Shown: positions 1 through 14,973 of the stretch, piece after piece | Layout of the letters: every line of letters starts with the position of its first letter | Position numbering within the stretch: position 1 is the first letter of the stretch | Assembly: GCA_003344405.1 (NCBI GenBank) | Contig: NOWV01000258.1 | Coordinates: forward strand, 19,824-83,823 | Length of the DNA: 64,000 nucleotides | DNA from: Trichoplax sp. H2 | Taxonomy: Eukaryota; Placozoa; Uniplacotomia; Trichoplacea | Direction of reading: 5' to 3' | The notes under the pieces: model-generated | What the model saw: only the letters and a program-made list of their open reading frames with translations | Told to the model about the DNA's origin: nothing | The model's database searches: none | Program-made: the position numbers and the translations under genes

Positions 1-42
1 TTTACAACATTAAACTTTATCTTTCTTGATTACTTTTTCAAG

Positions 43-1766
43 AACGTGGATGATGAAAGTGTAACTACGGACCGAAACCAACAAGTAATCTCCTTATTGT
101 CTAGCGAAACCGCTACAATTACTTTTTATAGTATTCACGCAGCAATAACTTGATGCTTTTGTAACCTTTAAATAAGGAATCCGAGTATTTATCCAATAAT
201 TTAAGTAGTGAAATGTTGCAAAAAGAAGAAATATTAAGCGAATATGATGATTTAAGAATGTTGGGAAACTTGCACGAAAGCCTGGTAGGTTTATCATTGT
301 CATACTGAGGAGTTTTGCTGAAAGAAATGATTTCTTCTAAACACGTATTGTAATGATAATTTTTAGGTTTGGTTTAGTGATGCGCTGCTATCATTTTGTG
401 ATGTTCTGAAACATAGTATTCCTAAGAACACATCAGAATCTCAGAAACTTAATCAAGACGAGGTACAGTATCTTTTGACACTATAAACTATTTTTATGCA
501 TCGTACGAAATCTAGCGCTAACTTAACTGCTGTAATGATCTAGGGCAATAGCGTCGTAGCAAATAGCATAAGGTAATGTGTTTGAATGGAATAATTAATT
601 GTCAATTGATATTTTATTCTTGACTTTAAAGACAGATTACTTTTATGTTATTATCAATAGCTCACTTAACAAGTTATCGGAGGATTTTAAGGAAATTTCG
701 GAAACTTGCCTCCTTGTTTTACATTTGGAAGTGCGGTGTCACTGCTTCTTCTATTTAAGTCGTGCTACAAAGATTGTAAGTCAGTATGACATTTTATGAA
801 TCGATATTGTAGAGTATAACTGTTATAAGTTATTTCTGAGCACTAGATGAATATTTATTGATTTTTTCGATGATATTTCTTGGACATTTATTGTTAACTG
901 AAAAGGACGTACGATTATCTATATATTTAATTTTCTTAGTCAAGCTACGAATGCACTGTTGATGCCTTGGATCCCGATCCTCTAGTTATTGGTTTAAATA
1001 AGGATTTAGCCCGCATTGAAGACACGATGTCTACTTGTTTGCACCCTAATAAATTAAGGTAATGTTGAGTTTTGTTTATTTATTCAAACGTCATTTGCTA
1101 ATTTCTTAAGCAAATAAAGTTTATTGAATTACTTTAGTCTAATAAGAGTATGGTATACATTAATTTGTAAATTTTTTAATTGATAGATATCTGTTTGATG
1201 GTTTGGGAAGCCTTTTGTCGATATTCATGATATCCAGCGCTAGTTATATAAAGAAATTAAATTCTAATGGCATCGAAAAAATGTACTTTATCTTTCATAA
1301 CTATGTCTCACAGTCTCTGAAGTACCAATATTGATAATGTTTTGTATTTTCTTGGGTTAATATGATTTTGTTTTATGCGATATTATACTGTAGGTGCCGT
1401 AATATATTTGCTCTTCAACAAAACTTAAATAATATCACCTTGAGTAGAGAAATTGCTTTGGATCGGTGTCGACAGTATTACGAACTTCTAAATTTATCTA
1501 CTGACGTAAGCTTATCTTTCTCTTCATTCTTGTAAACTATTAGATTAAATTTTTCTTACTTGCAACGTATCTTCCAACGCTGAATCTGATTCATTACTAT
1601 TTCGTAGGATATCATTCAATGCATAATTGATAAAGGCAGGCTATATAAAGACACTGAATATATTAACCTTCTGACGTTGCAATCACGCCGTACTAGTTTT
1701 AGTGGCAGGAGAGATTTTAAAGCAAAGATTAAGCGGCTGCAAGAAGTGCTAAAGGAAATTGCTTAG
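43..1766 (+). CDS. EXOC4: Exocyst complex component 4 (Sec8), C-terminal 291 residues, partial at 5' end
   Basis: EXOC4/Sec8 is a subunit of the octameric exocyst, which tethers secretory vesicles to the plasma membrane. I assembled eight exons by eye: 43-84, 177-284, 367-462, 632-775, 940-1058, 1187-1282, 1394-1505 and 1608-1766, ending in TAG. All have AG/GT borders and the phases agree (0,0,0,0,2,2,0). The joined translation carries hallmarks of the animal Sec8 C-terminus: [17 protein letters not shown] in exon 4, a [19 protein letters not shown] segment in exon 5, a YLFDGLG segment in exon 6, and [16 protein letters not shown] followed by RQYYELL in exon 7. The last exon is basic and helical, as in vertebrate EXOC4. 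The upstream two thirds of the gene lie outside the window. The first exon listed is short and less conserved, but its acceptor (TTTTTCAAG) and donor are clear. A candidate AATAAA lies at 2288-2293, about 520 bases after the stop, which is far for a poly(A) signal. Confidence 0.93.
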
Positions 1767-4700
1767 GACGCTTATTGGCGACATAGGCTGCATGTGTTAA
1801 TAATATCATCATCAGCCATGTGTAATATTAAATTTTAGGGTTAATCTAAACGCAATGTACAGTTTTAAAACAACTTCTCATTTGTAAATTATAACTGTCG
1901 TAGAATACTGCTATAAAGTATAGAAGCATAGATATAAAATCTTCATATAATCACAATTAAAACCCGATTACGGTGCGAAATATCTAAAATTAAAAATGAC
2001 GAATCACATTAATTCATGACACACACTTCAAGTAGCACTAGCAAGACGGACCACAAATTTCAATACCTGCATGTTTGTCTTAATTTTACTAGACTACCTT
2101 GAGATTTTAAATCTAATCATTTCGGTTTGTATTTTATACCAATAGATTAAATAGCTAATCAGTTCCTTAAATTAAATAGATTTTGAGGTATACAGAAAAA
2201 GTAAATATATTTAGTGAATGAAAATACATTATCGAACTTTTTTGTTTGATTGAGTTATTCTGTTTTATAAGTCTAGCAATATATATAAATAAAGATGGTG
2301 ATCCAACTTTTAATCAACTGGAAGCGCAGTAAAATTACACAAGGCATCGGCTTTTTCAGTAAGAAATAAGCTCCGATGGTAATTAAATTTTTCTTATTGA
2401 CTGGAGCTGTAATTATCTATAGAACCCATGAGAACAAATAACTCTACTTTGCTAGCAACAGCTTTAGCCAGCAACGATATATCAATTAATAATTATTAGT
2501 CTTATGTGATGCATAGATTTTAATCCCGTAGAAGTACCGTAAATAAAATAGCTACCGGATGTTTAAATGTGCTTCCTCTCTCTCTATGACGCATTTTATA
2601 CTTTAACCGTTACAATCACTATTATACGTTAAGAAGTTAATAATGTATTAAGTTAGATATTTTTAAGCACTAATTATATAATCTGAATGAGATCTAATTT
2701 GGAGCCAAACTTATAAAATTCGTGTATTATCTACAGTACGATCGATGTGAAAGTACTTGACCCATGCAGTACCCGTAGTGCTTCAAAATATGGCTAAGTG
2801 TTTCCATCCACTACTCTAAAAATTAATTATCCAGAAAAATTTGTTGGTAGTAGATTCTTGTGATAACTTTGACCTACTTCATGCTATCCATAAATGAAAT
2901 GCAAACACAGTTTATTCAAAATTTTGGATTGAATGATGAAGGTATCATTGAAATAGATATTATTATAGCGAACAATATCGTTACAAGCCTTACCATTACT
3001 AACAGTCTGCATAATTCGTGATATTCTAGGATTTAACAAATCGACGCAACTCTAGTAAGTATTAATTACAATATGATATACTGCAGATTGTACAGTGTAC
3101 AATCAATCAATTATTTCTGAAGATTTAACTTTCGCTTTCATAAAATAGCAGGTAATTCCTTCAACAACAAGGGCGCTAGATAAATATTTGATGATATTAA
3201 TATACGTATATAGTGATAGTATCTGATTGGTAGCTGGTGTTAAATTGACTATTCTGGTGTCTCATTAAGTACAGAAATTCATATATTATTCCAATTTCTA
3301 TAGAACAGTAGGCATTGTTTGCACAACTATGTAATGAGATTTAGGGCATCGTAATTAATCAGCATTGTCTGCTGACAGTACATTGCTACCTAGCTGAATT
3401 CATCAACTTTATGAAATAGTTATTATAGCTCCTTTAGCTTGGGTGCTTTATGATCACTATGTTTAACAATGTAATATCTTAAAACTACATTGCTTTAAAT
3501 ATAAATGCAGAGATAACGCAATAGCTTTAAAAAATTGAGATTAATTTATATTTGCAACTGTCCAGTGCAGCATTCCATTAACTCTAGTTCGAAATGTACC
3601 CATATGATGGAAGCCTTAAAAATTATAACCAATAATTTTTGTCCTTATTCGCGATTATTCTATACAATATTCCAATATTCCAATTTCTTTTATATTTTAT
3701 TCACATGATACACAATGCATCAAAACTGTAAAATAACTGTTTAGTTTTTTCGAAAATTTGTATCCGCAAACTTCAGTCACACGATAGAACACCTATAATT
3801 TCAAATAATGTGAGCGATTATTAAAAATCTCGGATTATAAGTTGTTGCGTTGACCAGGCTATTAAATACTTTTTTTATAAATTGCATTGCCATCAAACTC
3901 AAATTTAATACGCGATATAAAAATAGCGTCATCAAATACGTATAGTCTAGACCCTTTAGAATCTTATTAAAACAGAAATAATTTATAAAAATTATATTCA
4001 CCCCAAATACTGATATTTTGAATAGCTTTAAGAAGAGCTTACAGTATGGTATGGAATGGCAAAGGAAAATTAAAAGTTATTTTATTGCAGATGAAAACAT
4101 CCAGTTTTCAAAAATAATGATTACGTGTAAAACTCAAGGTGATTCTTCATGTATACTCGTATAATGCCCATAAAAATACCATCAAACATCTCATTTCGGC
4201 ACTAACTCTCTTCAATTAGTAACCATACATCAAAAAAATTAGTAAAACTAAATCTATCTACTAACTACTCGTAAAATTATCCATCTAAATGTAGCCCAAA
4301 ACGTAATAGTACATTAGCAAGGCCTATAACACCGTAAGCGTACCGTACTTAATAACATATACCAGTTCTAAAATTACTATCTTACGATTAAAATAAGACT
4401 TAAACTTCCGTAATTAATAATTAAAAACGGATATCTTACCAACATAATGTATTTATTTATGTTGGTTAGTAAAACAACATCTATAATGGATTGTACGGGG
4501 AAAATCAACTATTTCGGTAATACACTCAATTTTGGACATTATTTAAAGAAATGACTGTATGTTATGAGTATCCATGTCGGTCCTTCAGTAGAAATAATAT
4601 ATCTATTATTTTTTAAACGTAGAATATTTAGTAGATAGTACTGAATAATGGTTAAAATAAATTCTGTTAGCCTAGTTGATATTCTATATTATGGCTGTAT

Positions 4701-6278
4701 TAATGCAAACTTTTGAGATCAATATATTCTGTCTATTAGACAAAATTTGTCGTTATTGTTATCATTTTCTATTATAATTATATGAACAAATGGATATACT
4801 GACTTCACTACAGTTGAGTGATAAGATTCTAATTAATGTAGGCAGTTCTTGAATATCCAATATGATAATGAATTCAATATGTATATAATGAATAGGTAGA
4901 ATTGTCTTCAATTTTGATATGCGCCATTAATGATCTTTTAGATTAAATAAAACTCCTATCTAGTACTATTCGAAGCTGTTCCTTATTCACTCTCATAATA
5001 GTAGACTTTAATAACTACACTACATCTATCTTTGCTATAAATTTAGAAAAATAGCCAACTATTGATATTGACAACAAGTTTTCGCTCATGGACTAAATGT
5101 CTATTACGGATCTGATCTGCGCAAAGTACGGTATGTATTTCCTTATTGCGGTTTACATCTGCATTACCCGACTATACTTATTGAAATTTTATTAAAAGAT
5201 TGAAATATTACCACTTCTTACGCTGAATTATAATTAAAGCAGCGGTTTTCGATTTTTAATTATGTATTGGATATTTAACTATATCTGCATGAAGTATTGT
5301 TGTCCTGTTTTCGTATTTACTTACGATGATATATCGATCATGAATAGAGTTGATTAGAATATATATTTTATTCTATCATTCTATCGTTTGAACGACATGA
5401 AGAGATACGCTAATGAATATTCAAATAGTATAGATCAAGGCTTTTCTTGTAAATAGCATAATAAAGTAACCAAGGTTACACTTTAATCTATTCACATAAA
5501 AGCTTAAGTTTTAAAGGCTAAGTTGAATTGTAGTTGGGAGTGAAGAAAATTAATTGTCTAATTGATCATTTGTATTAGACTATAATACAACAGTTTTTAA
5601 TTTTACAATAAAGAGTAAGGATATAATAGGCAAGACATTGAGCCATCTTCGATCAATAATCGTTATTTTTATAGGTTATGCAATTAAGTTAAACACTAAG
5701 ACAGTCTATTAATGCTTATCGTGCATAATTTTTGGATGAAGTAGAAGTGGGAAGGTTGAATGAGAAGAACTACTATGATCAACCAATTACGTGATTTTAT
5801 AAACTATTTAACGAGAGTGTACGATTGACATAGTTTTATTCTTTCTTGTTGCTACTCCATTTTCTAAATCATCACGCACATCATTCTAGGAGTGGACATC
5901 TGTTTTCTCACTATTCAATTTAATAATTGATCCTTTCCTAGGTCCTGCTGTTAATTACAAAATATAACAAATTGATTTTATTTAGGTGAAACTAAATGAT
6001 TGATTGTATTATTGATAACGAGAAGGATTTAAAATAACCTTCAAATTTCATTTTGAATACAATTCATCTCTACTGTACCTTTTGATCGTATTCAACATTT
6101 TTCAGATTGCAAGTGTATAGAAATATTGCATCTTAAAAGATATACCGTTAAAAGTTCAATTATAACATTGGTATTGCTGGTAGACGTTTCAGAATCTAAG
6201 AATCGCTGTATACGATAGTAGCTGTGGTAAAAAGTGGAAAGATTCAAGCTTTATCTCCGATTAAACATTTAAACATAA
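1767..6278. other. Intergenic, no gene seen
   Basis: This AT-rich stretch separates EXOC4 from the next gene on the same strand. I found no open frame with splice sites or recognisable protein similarity. The start should hold the EXOC4 3'UTR. The last few hundred bases should hold the promoter of the 6279 gene, but I saw no clear TATA box there. Confidence 0.6.
4436..4469. repeat. Short inverted repeat (hairpin)
   Basis: The arms TTACCAACATAA and TTATGTTGGTTA pair with one mismatch around a loop of about ten bases. It may be the remnant of a foldback element. No function can be assigned. Confidence 0.5.
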
Positions 6279-6899
6279 ATGGGTGCAGCACATCATAAAG
6301 CTTCCGAAGACCTTGGAGAAACTATCTTACCTATTGGTGTCACAGAAGTCGATCAATTTTTCGCTAGTTCCAATAACTACGTTATCTTAGTTCGAAATTT
6401 AAAAAGCGCTTTAGATAAACGATTAAAAAAATTTGATCATTTCCAAACGCATAGTCTTCCCGATGATTGCTATGAATCTTTTAAGATATCACTGACTTAT
6501 TTTGTCGATCATTTACCGGTCCATGAAGTTAAAATCGAAGAAGACGGCCAAAATGGTGGTTTACAGCTTATTGCGGACAATAAGAGACTATTTGGCAATA
6601 TGATCGATATCCACCAAGCTTTGCAACAATTATTAGAAATATCGCGTAATGTTACTGATCATACACCAGAATTTATCGATAAGTTGAAGGAAATTATTAG
6701 CGATAGTGAAGAATTTGTTGCCAATTCAAAAACTTTAGCCCATCAAGCTGGCTTGAAAGAGGAAGATATAAAAATTGCATCTAATCGGTTTATTAACAAT
6801 GTTAAAATTATTAATCAATCATTGGCTGACTGTTACATCATGTCTGAGTGTGCTAAACACATTAACCGTGATGTAAAGTTACATATTGGTAAAGTTTAA
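6279..6899 (+). CDS. Predicted N-myristoylated helical protein, 206 aa, paralogue of the 15229 gene
   Basis: This is an intact single-exon frame starting MGAAHHKAS, with an A at -3 (ATAAATGGG). Gly2 would be exposed after Met removal, which fits N-myristoylation, although His at position 6 is not the favoured Ser/Thr. I do not recognise the family. Most of the protein is predicted amphipathic helix, with no transmembrane segment and no catalytic motif. It aligns along most of its length with residues about 40-200 of the protein at 15229. Shared features are VTEVDQFF (residues 21-28) against IPEIDSFF, a central turn rich in Gly, Glu and Asp before a helix, and an Ala-x-x-Ala-Gly-Leu turn before the last helices. 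It lacks the paralogue's Lys-rich N-terminal patch and acidic tail. Likely location is the inner face of a membrane, by inference from the N-terminus. Dispersed, intronless family members suggest duplication or retroposition. Confidence 0.82.
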   Translation: MGAAHHKASEDLGETILPIGVTEVDQFFASSNNYVILVRNLKSALDKRLKKFDHFQTHSLPDDCYESFKISLTYFVDHLPVHEVKIEEDGQNGGLQLIADNKRLFGNMIDIHQALQQLLEISRNVTDHTPEFIDKLKEIISDSEEFVANSKTLAHQAGLKEEDIKIASNRFINNVKIINQSLADCYIMSECAKHINRDVKLHIGKV

Positions 6900-7180
6900 G
6901 TAATTTTTTTCTGAATAATGGAATTGATTCATTTTGCACTATAATGAAAATCATCTGTCTATACATTTGTCATTATTATTACCATGCGTGGTTATCATTG
7001 CCATTTTACGATAAAATATTTCAGTATATTATCTCTGCCTTCTACTGTATTAAGTATAAATTCAATTTTTTATCTGATAGTTTTGCAATTGACATTATGG
7101 AGTACATGATCTCGAACGAATCCGAAAGAATATGATTGAATAGTATAATTCCGAATCAGAAAAATTTTCAATGTTATTTC

Positions 7181-7186
7181 AATAAA
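7181..7186 (+). promoter_or_regulatory. Candidate poly(A) signal AATAAA
   Basis: AATAAA lies about 280 bases after the stop of the 206-residue gene. It is the first canonical hexamer I noticed downstream on this strand. Plausible but not proven. Confidence 0.4.
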
Positions 7187-7962
7187 CCCTTTCTGGTTAA
7201 CCTAAGTAATATTTAATCGATATCATTTATGTCAGTATTAACTTATTATTTGAAATATTAGTAATGTCTACTGACATCTTCAATTATTAATGGATAATCA
7301 ACTAAAATCTTAACGCTAGAGCTTATGGTAAAGTATTGATTTGTCAAATTACTAGTGGTTATCTTACAGCATCATCAGTTTCCTTGATATTCTTGATCCA
7401 TTTATTAAAAGATCTTCAATTCTTGTTAACTCTGTCATATAAGGGCCATCTAATGATATTGATGACGAAGTAAGTCATGCATATTTCAAGTTAAGCTAAA
7501 CAATGTAGGACATGAATGATCTTGCTTCTAGTGGTATCGTTAGAATCGTTTGACTGAATTTAGCATTTTGCAAATCTATCGTATTAATGGCTTATTTAGC
7601 CTTTCATCGAAGTTCAATTATTTTGCTTGATTTTTCTTAGACTGTAACTTGAATATTATCAGTAATTGAAAAAAATTCTATCTTACTTCAAACAGCTACT
7701 AATAGTTTAACTGCCAACCATTTTATATGCTATCTATCCTTACTATAGTCAATCAACTTTTCATCTAAAAATCTCCATGCCCATGAAATCATACTAACTG
7801 CTATGTCAGTAACGGCTATTCTATTTTATCTCATTAGATAAGATTAAAAACATAATCATCCGTAATAAGGAATACGATCCATTATCATTAAGAATAACTC
7901 ATAGAATTAGATGTTTAAAGTTCTCTTCATTGTTAATAATTATTATACTGACTAATTTCCAA

Positions 7963-8475
7963 GAATGATAATGTCGTTATTCATTTCAAATAAAGTAGAG
8001 TTCTTATTGCAAATATAGCATCAAATTGGTTGTAAATTCTAGACTAGATTACTTCACATTTTATAAATTTAGACACTTACTTAATTATCTTTGCCTACGA
8101 GCATTATCAGTGCAGATTTATATGATGATCTCTGATATTTGAAAACAAAATTTTCTCTATCCTTCTAGGGTCTAGTGGTAGAAATTTGTCAACATATTAA
8201 AACCTTTTACACCTTCACTAGTTTTCAATAATAATAATATCGCTTACTCATAACACATTAAACAAGATTCTTATCGCAAATATTACATCAAATTTGTCTA
8301 GTACAAATTTAGACATTTTATTTCGTATCCTTGCTAACGAGCATGATGAGCATAGATTACTATGATAATCTCGGATATTTTAAAAACATATTTTTCTCTA
8401 TTTCTGATATTACAGACTGATAAAGATGCGTCAACATATCAAAATCTTTTACATTCGCATTATTAGTATACAATT
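7963..8475. repeat. Diverged tandem duplication, about 260-bp unit, two copies
   Basis: Unit 1 starts near 7963 and unit 2 near 8228. They share, in the same order, TCTTAT(T/C)GCAAATAT.(A/G)CATCAAATT, a segment ending ACGAGCAT.AT.AG, GATAATCTC.GATATTT and GTCAACATAT.AAAA. Identity is clearly decayed. No coding potential is seen. Confidence 0.65.
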
Positions 8476-11400
8476 TAGCCTCTATGTGTGGCAATGACTA
8501 TCTTAAATCCTATTTTAGTAGAAGAAAGGATAATAATGGAAGAAAAAATTAAAAATAGGTATATTAAATCTATATTTGTTCTAAAACAAAATCGTGATCC
8601 AGTTTATTTATCTGATATATCTTTGTTTAAAGTTTCTATTGGCTGCTTCTTCTGTTCTCATTTCAGTCCTCTATGGAGAATTTAATTCGAATTACTTTTA
8701 ATTAATACATTTACTTAGATTATAAGATATACAAATTATTCGGTCTACAGTAATTTCAAATTTAGTTATTGTCCAGTCAAACTTCATGCCTTCATTACAT
8801 TAATCAGGAACTACTTATCGAAGTACTACTTCCATTTCGAGAATAAGTAAATCCGTAAGTCATAAAATAAATAGTAATTGTAAACGTCAAATAAACGCAA
8901 ATATTGACTATCATTTGGCTAAAATAAATAACAATTGTCATTCATACGATGTAAAATTGGACTATGAAATAAAAGAAAAATTACTAAGAGATCGATAACT
9001 AGTATTATTTTAATTAACAACTTACTATTCATACTATCAATATACCGAATTTTAGATACCTGACACTATCATTTGTTCAATTTATTATCTACACTATTTA
9101 ATACTGTACTATAAACATCATGTATATTACTTGCTAAAAGTACTCGAATGGACTTATAGTACCTTACAAGAATTTCTTTAGATATTGAAAGTTATAAATT
9201 CAGTTGAGGAGAGATCTTTCTGAAGTGATCATTTTTACTTCACAATCCTTACAATAACGGCTATCTGTATGAATTAGTTTCTAATAGAATCGTGTTTCAT
9301 ATAATCATTACTGAAACAGTATATTCTAAGAAATTATTAAGATATTATTAAATCGTTCCAAGTTTTCATCAATCAAGGGTATGAATAAGGTTTTTCATAT
9401 GAATATCACACTCCGAGTAGTCATAACACCAAATATTGTAAAGAGAAGCAAGAATTATCAATGATATTCGTTGCTACTATAACCAATATGTCAATATCCA
9501 TCAGAAATAATACAATATTTTCAGTAAGACCCGATTAAACTCCAGTTAAGTATGCAGTAATGAAATACTGAACATCAAATTCCATTTAATTAATATTTAA
9601 TATTTTAATCTAATTGGATTAAAAGCAAATTACTATCAGATACAAAACTTTATCTATTCCTATTGGTAGCTTCATTTTTGGCTTTAATCGTTACCCACTA
9701 GTGGTAATACATGATATTTTTGATCCCATATTTTCAGTCATGACGATACTTTCTTAAATATATTTTCGATGCAAATTCAGTAATATTATAGCAAAGTTAT
9801 TGTATAGATGTTCTTTTATTTTTCTTATATTTTATCATTAAATCAAATTCCATTAAAATAGGAAGGTATCTATTAAAAAAGAAGTAAAAAATACCTATCA
9901 AAGCTATTAGAGCAGTTTTCTAGTTACCCATAGAAGATATATTGGCGATGAAGTAAAACAGTCACCTATTTGATAAACTAAAATATCCAGTACGCTGAAT
10001 ATTAATAACGCTGCTCTGCGTCCTGATTTTAAAGCTTAAATTCTGCCGTCCATTCGTCATAGATATTAAGAAATAGCTACTGTCTATATAGAATAGTAAA
10101 ATTACTACATTATATCAGTCTTGTATCAGATTTATTATTGATATTATGAAACTGTCTACTACTAAACTACTTTCCTCCTGCTTAATGCTGTTACAGAAAT
10201 TTTTCATGAAGTTAATGGATACTAACTGTTCAATTTTCAGTAAATACACACTTAATTTCTTGTCCAACAGTAGAACGATCGTATTTGCTATACGTTATTC
10301 CATTATGTAACTATACAAGTTCTAATCGCTCATATAGATACCATAAAATGAAATTCGTGTTATTGATGATGCACAAAAGTGCAAGAAAGCTAGGATAGCT
10401 CGTATAGAAATTAAGTAACTGAAGATGGAAGGGCTTTGGCTCTCACAGGTATTGCCGCAAAATTTCGTAATTTATGAGTGCTTTTATCTATTTAATTTCC
10501 TGTTAGCGTAGTGCTATATTTGTATGTTTTAATAATAATTTTGTACGTATTTTGATATTTTAAAATTCAATTTCCGTGAAAAATTGAATGATTTAGCTTA
10601 ATAACATTAAAGTAATCGTTGTTTCCATTTATACTTTGTTTAGGTAACATAATGTAATAGTTAAGCAAATATATCTATACTTTAAATGCATCAATATCGA
10701 AAGGTAACCAAAGAATAAAACGAATTTGTATTTCAGAATAAATTATTATTGCTATTGCGCGTGTCTGCTAGTTCCTTACGAGTAGCCAATTTTACTTGCA
10801 ATCCGAACTTATAAAGTAAAATATAACTTTGCGCGCTAAATAGCAAATAATAAGGGGAAATGGGTTTTATCAGGAAGAATAAAATGTAATCAAACGATTA
10901 TCAGCTGTAGCTTACTGGATTGCGATTTTCTTAGGTGGAATGCTGAATTAAATGGCGTTAAGAGAGTAAATTAGATATGAAAAGTTTGTAATCCATAGGC
11001 GGAACAATTAATCAGATAGCTTTACCGATATGAGTCTTAGTTTATTACCTGTGAATGTAATGAAACTACAGAGAACTGCTTAATACTTTTCCACAGCTTG
11101 AGAACTCTTGATGATAATTGATTGAACGTGTAATCTGTGGTTAATATAATTTTCGTTAATTTGCACTAATATAGTCTGAACTTACATATGTTTACTCATT
11201 CTATATTGTTAGCGTAGTTCGTTAAGTACATTTGCATTCACGTTTATTGTTACGTATGGATTTTAATTTGCTAATGATCCTTAAGGCATACATAGTATTA
11301 GTTTCATTAAATTAATATTTTGCTCGAATTCTTAAATTAATCCGTAATACTAACTTTACAATCTATTCTTACGACATGCAGTCTCAAAATTGCAATGTTA

Positions 11401-14400
11401 AGCCACTTTGAAACGTCAAGAAGCTTAGAATAATCAACGCATTGTTAAATGATTGGTGTAAGCCTACAAAATGCCTATACTTTTGGTACGAATTAATATG
11501 ATAATTTAATTTCTTGTACAGAAATGTATATTAACTACTGTCTTGGTAAGTTTAGGTTATTTTTAAATAGAAAAGTAGCACATATACAGTTTAAACTAGC
11601 ACTCAAGATAGTCTCGAATAGAATACCAGTAGATTCGATTTAAACACTTCTATTCTATTTGATTGTTGCCATGGGAACTATAGTTTGCAGCCAACATTGA
11701 ACATACTGCTATCCTGTTTCTTTCTCAGTCTAGAATGCGTAAATCGTTATACTCATGATGTACAGTATTTAGTAAGAACTATCTATTTTATGCAATTTAG
11801 AAGCAGCTATTGCCTTTCCAACATAATTATAAAACTGTTTTCTGATCAGTATTATCTCAAAGTTCACTTGCACGTATGTGCAGAAAAATAAATTAATTTA
11901 TGCTCTGGATGTTTCAATCGAAATCTGATCGATTTTCATTCATCGATGTTACTACGAATATAAATGCCGATGATGATAGTAATAGAAGAGCATTTAGTTT
12001 AATTTGCTTTAATGGAAGAAGATATTAAATATTTACTGTAGTATAATACGCAGTCAAATATTAGATTAAGACCGACTAGATTTTATTTAGCATTATCATT
12101 GACAAAGATTAGTATGCTTATCTACTTGGTAACGCCAAGTATAACATGTCTATTTTATCACAGATTTGATACCATGTTACTAATATATCTTCAAAGTACT
12201 ATAAGATAATTACAGATAAATAATTATAGATAGACATTTGTTACTCACGTCATTAAATGACTGCAATACTGATTGCATAATTAGTCGATAAAAAATGCTG
12301 TTATCCTATACTATATTGAATAATACCTAAATTGGATACAGTATTAAACAAACAATGACGAGGAGCTACCGTTGATTAGATAAATAGCGATCGCGTTTAA
12401 ACAAGAAAAATATCATCTAAAAAGTAACAAATCATTCAGACTGATCCTTCATTAATGAGTGTAGATTTATCTTTTATCAAAGATTTAAAATTTAATAAAA
12501 TAAATTAGCTATGAGTAAACTTAAAATCATTTAAAGGCATTTAATAGCCTTTCAGTACTAGTATTGTAATAAAATATTAGTAGCATTCTAAACATTAATA
12601 GTCATATCCGTAGTACATTAAATAATTATTAACTAATGCAACAGTGTTAGCTTAAGAACCGCAAGTTTTAATAATCAAGTAGCTAAAATTTCAATAAGAA
12701 TCAACGAAAAATGTCTAATTATTTAACACAGTATATCATTCTGTAATGATTCAAATATCTTACTGTAACTTAGCTACTGCTAGCAAAAATATCCACAAAA
12801 TAAAAATAATGCTGGATTTGGATAGCTGAATTTAATGATTGTGGGAACAAAAATTCAACGGATTGGGCACAAGCTCATTAAAAGCACAAATCTAATAACA
12901 AGTAGCGTATTATTTGTAGACCTAGATAATTAAATGATAAAATTATGGCTTAGATGTTTTTGTTACCCTATTCCACAGACAAAATTGTACTTAATGGTAT
13001 TGCAAAAAAATGAGTAAAACTCATTAAAAAGATAGCTGTTAATTTTAATAGTCCAAATCTTAACTCTGATCTTATAAAAATAATCTACTGTAAAGGCCTA
13101 AAGGTAAAGTAATTCTGAATGAATATCTAATCCATCAATATGATAAAATTGTAAGCACAGTGATGATATATTACGTGTAAGTCGGAAATATCACATTCGA
13201 TTGTGTAATGTAATCCTTTCTATCCTGCATTCCAAACAATTAATTAGTGATAGTAATTTACTTGTAAAACCTAAGATCAAGCTAAAACGGGTAAGTTAAT
13301 CCTTGCTTTTATATCTTATTGAATGAGCTATTACCAAGCCTAAAGTATGTAGAATATAAAATCGATAGCTTTATATATTACAGGCTTATCGTTAAATAGC
13401 TATACATTAATCCTAAGTACAGTAAGTAAAAATATAGTATTAATGTAGTCGTTGCAATCTTCCATGTACTAAGGAGTTCTAAATCATCAACGGTAAGTTA
13501 TATAGAATACAAGTAGATGTCAAGCAGACAAAACTATCCAGTCGCAATTCAGATCAGTAGCAAACAAGATTCCATTGCATTATGCCAGAAAGACTTTAAG
13601 TCACCAATAACGTTGTAGAGATAATACTCTTCCTTCATTTCGTCACTGTTAAGCAGTAGCTTATATTTTAAGATAGTTTCTATTGCCTGGATATATTTTT
13701 TCTGATACAAGAGCGACCAACTCTTATTTTACTACTGATTTTAATGCATGCACCTTTACATCTAATAGCACCCAAATGTTCTACCACTTTCTATTTCTAT
13801 CTTCCATCGTCAGAAATACCTAAGCTATCATAGAAATGGAAAGAGGATTTATTCTTTCCTTAGCAACGTTAAATAAAACAGAAGTGAATAAATCACGTCA
13901 ACAAAATGATCATTACAACTGTACTCAATGCCATTGATTCGCATTAGTAACATTGCCATTGAAGAAATCGAAAAAATGCAAAAACGCCTAATCTATTTCT
14001 TTGTCTGCTTTCATCACATGATAAGGAAACCCAGCCAAGTTCTAGTGTGAATAGTTATCTTTGAAACAAAAGGAAGCAGCAAGATCACATCTTCTCTTAT
14101 TGATATCCTAGACGACAAGATTGTTTACGCAGTCTGGATTAGAATTTTGGCCTCGTCGGAAAGAAGAAAATCACTTTAGTAACTCTAATTTAAAGTAGTA
14201 TAATCTTGTATAAAATCAATGGAATAAATCCTTCTATTATCAAATTTTAGAGTAATGGGTAGGTCGAGGTCGAATTGAATTAAGTAAAGCTGTAGAGTAT
14301 TTTCTCAACTGCTTTTTGACTCCTAATTCAACAGTTGTCACTTCTATGAAGATGTCGGAGTCATAATTATAGTTCTCATTTCACTCTTTTTTTATTACTA

Positions 14401-14973
14401 TGTGATCAATAGCTGTAATTCTTGGGCCTAGCGGCATAAGTGGACGTCCAATTCGATAGAAATTGAACCCATGAGACAATAGTTTTGTAAATCATTGTTT
14501 ATACCTATGTAAAGTTAAATAGATATTAGGAGGCACGCAAAGGGCTTTGAATAGATGAATAAGAAAAGAATAATTATCGATACCATGTGCTAGATACAGT
14601 TCTTGTTTATGGCTATACTCTATAGGCTAATTTAAGGCATAATTAACATATTTTACATGCTCGATTGCATTGAATTGAAATAACAATCTAATCAATACGA
14701 ACAATATACTAATAATATGCACTATTCTAAAGCATTAACAATAATTAGACCGCGTTCTTAGATTATTTTTCGCTAACTAGTACATCATTTATCGCCTTGA
14801 CGTTATTGTTGTCCACGTATTGACTTATCTGGCTACAAAAATATGGATGGTATGGCCATAAATAGATTCTAAATCGCTAAAATGTTATTGAAATTGCCTA
14901 TTGGTATATGTATATATATACATGTAGACTCGAGAGGGTCTTCAATTACCATGGTTACCGCAAATTCAAGTCC

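Noticed and set aside
6944-7135. 63-codon frame just after the 6279 gene
   Set aside because: AT-rich, Tyr/Ile/Cys-rich, lies in the probable 3'UTR before the AATAAA at 7181.
14900-14925. Palindromic TATATGTATATATATACAT
   Set aside because: A simple TA microsatellite; not convincing as a regulatory site.
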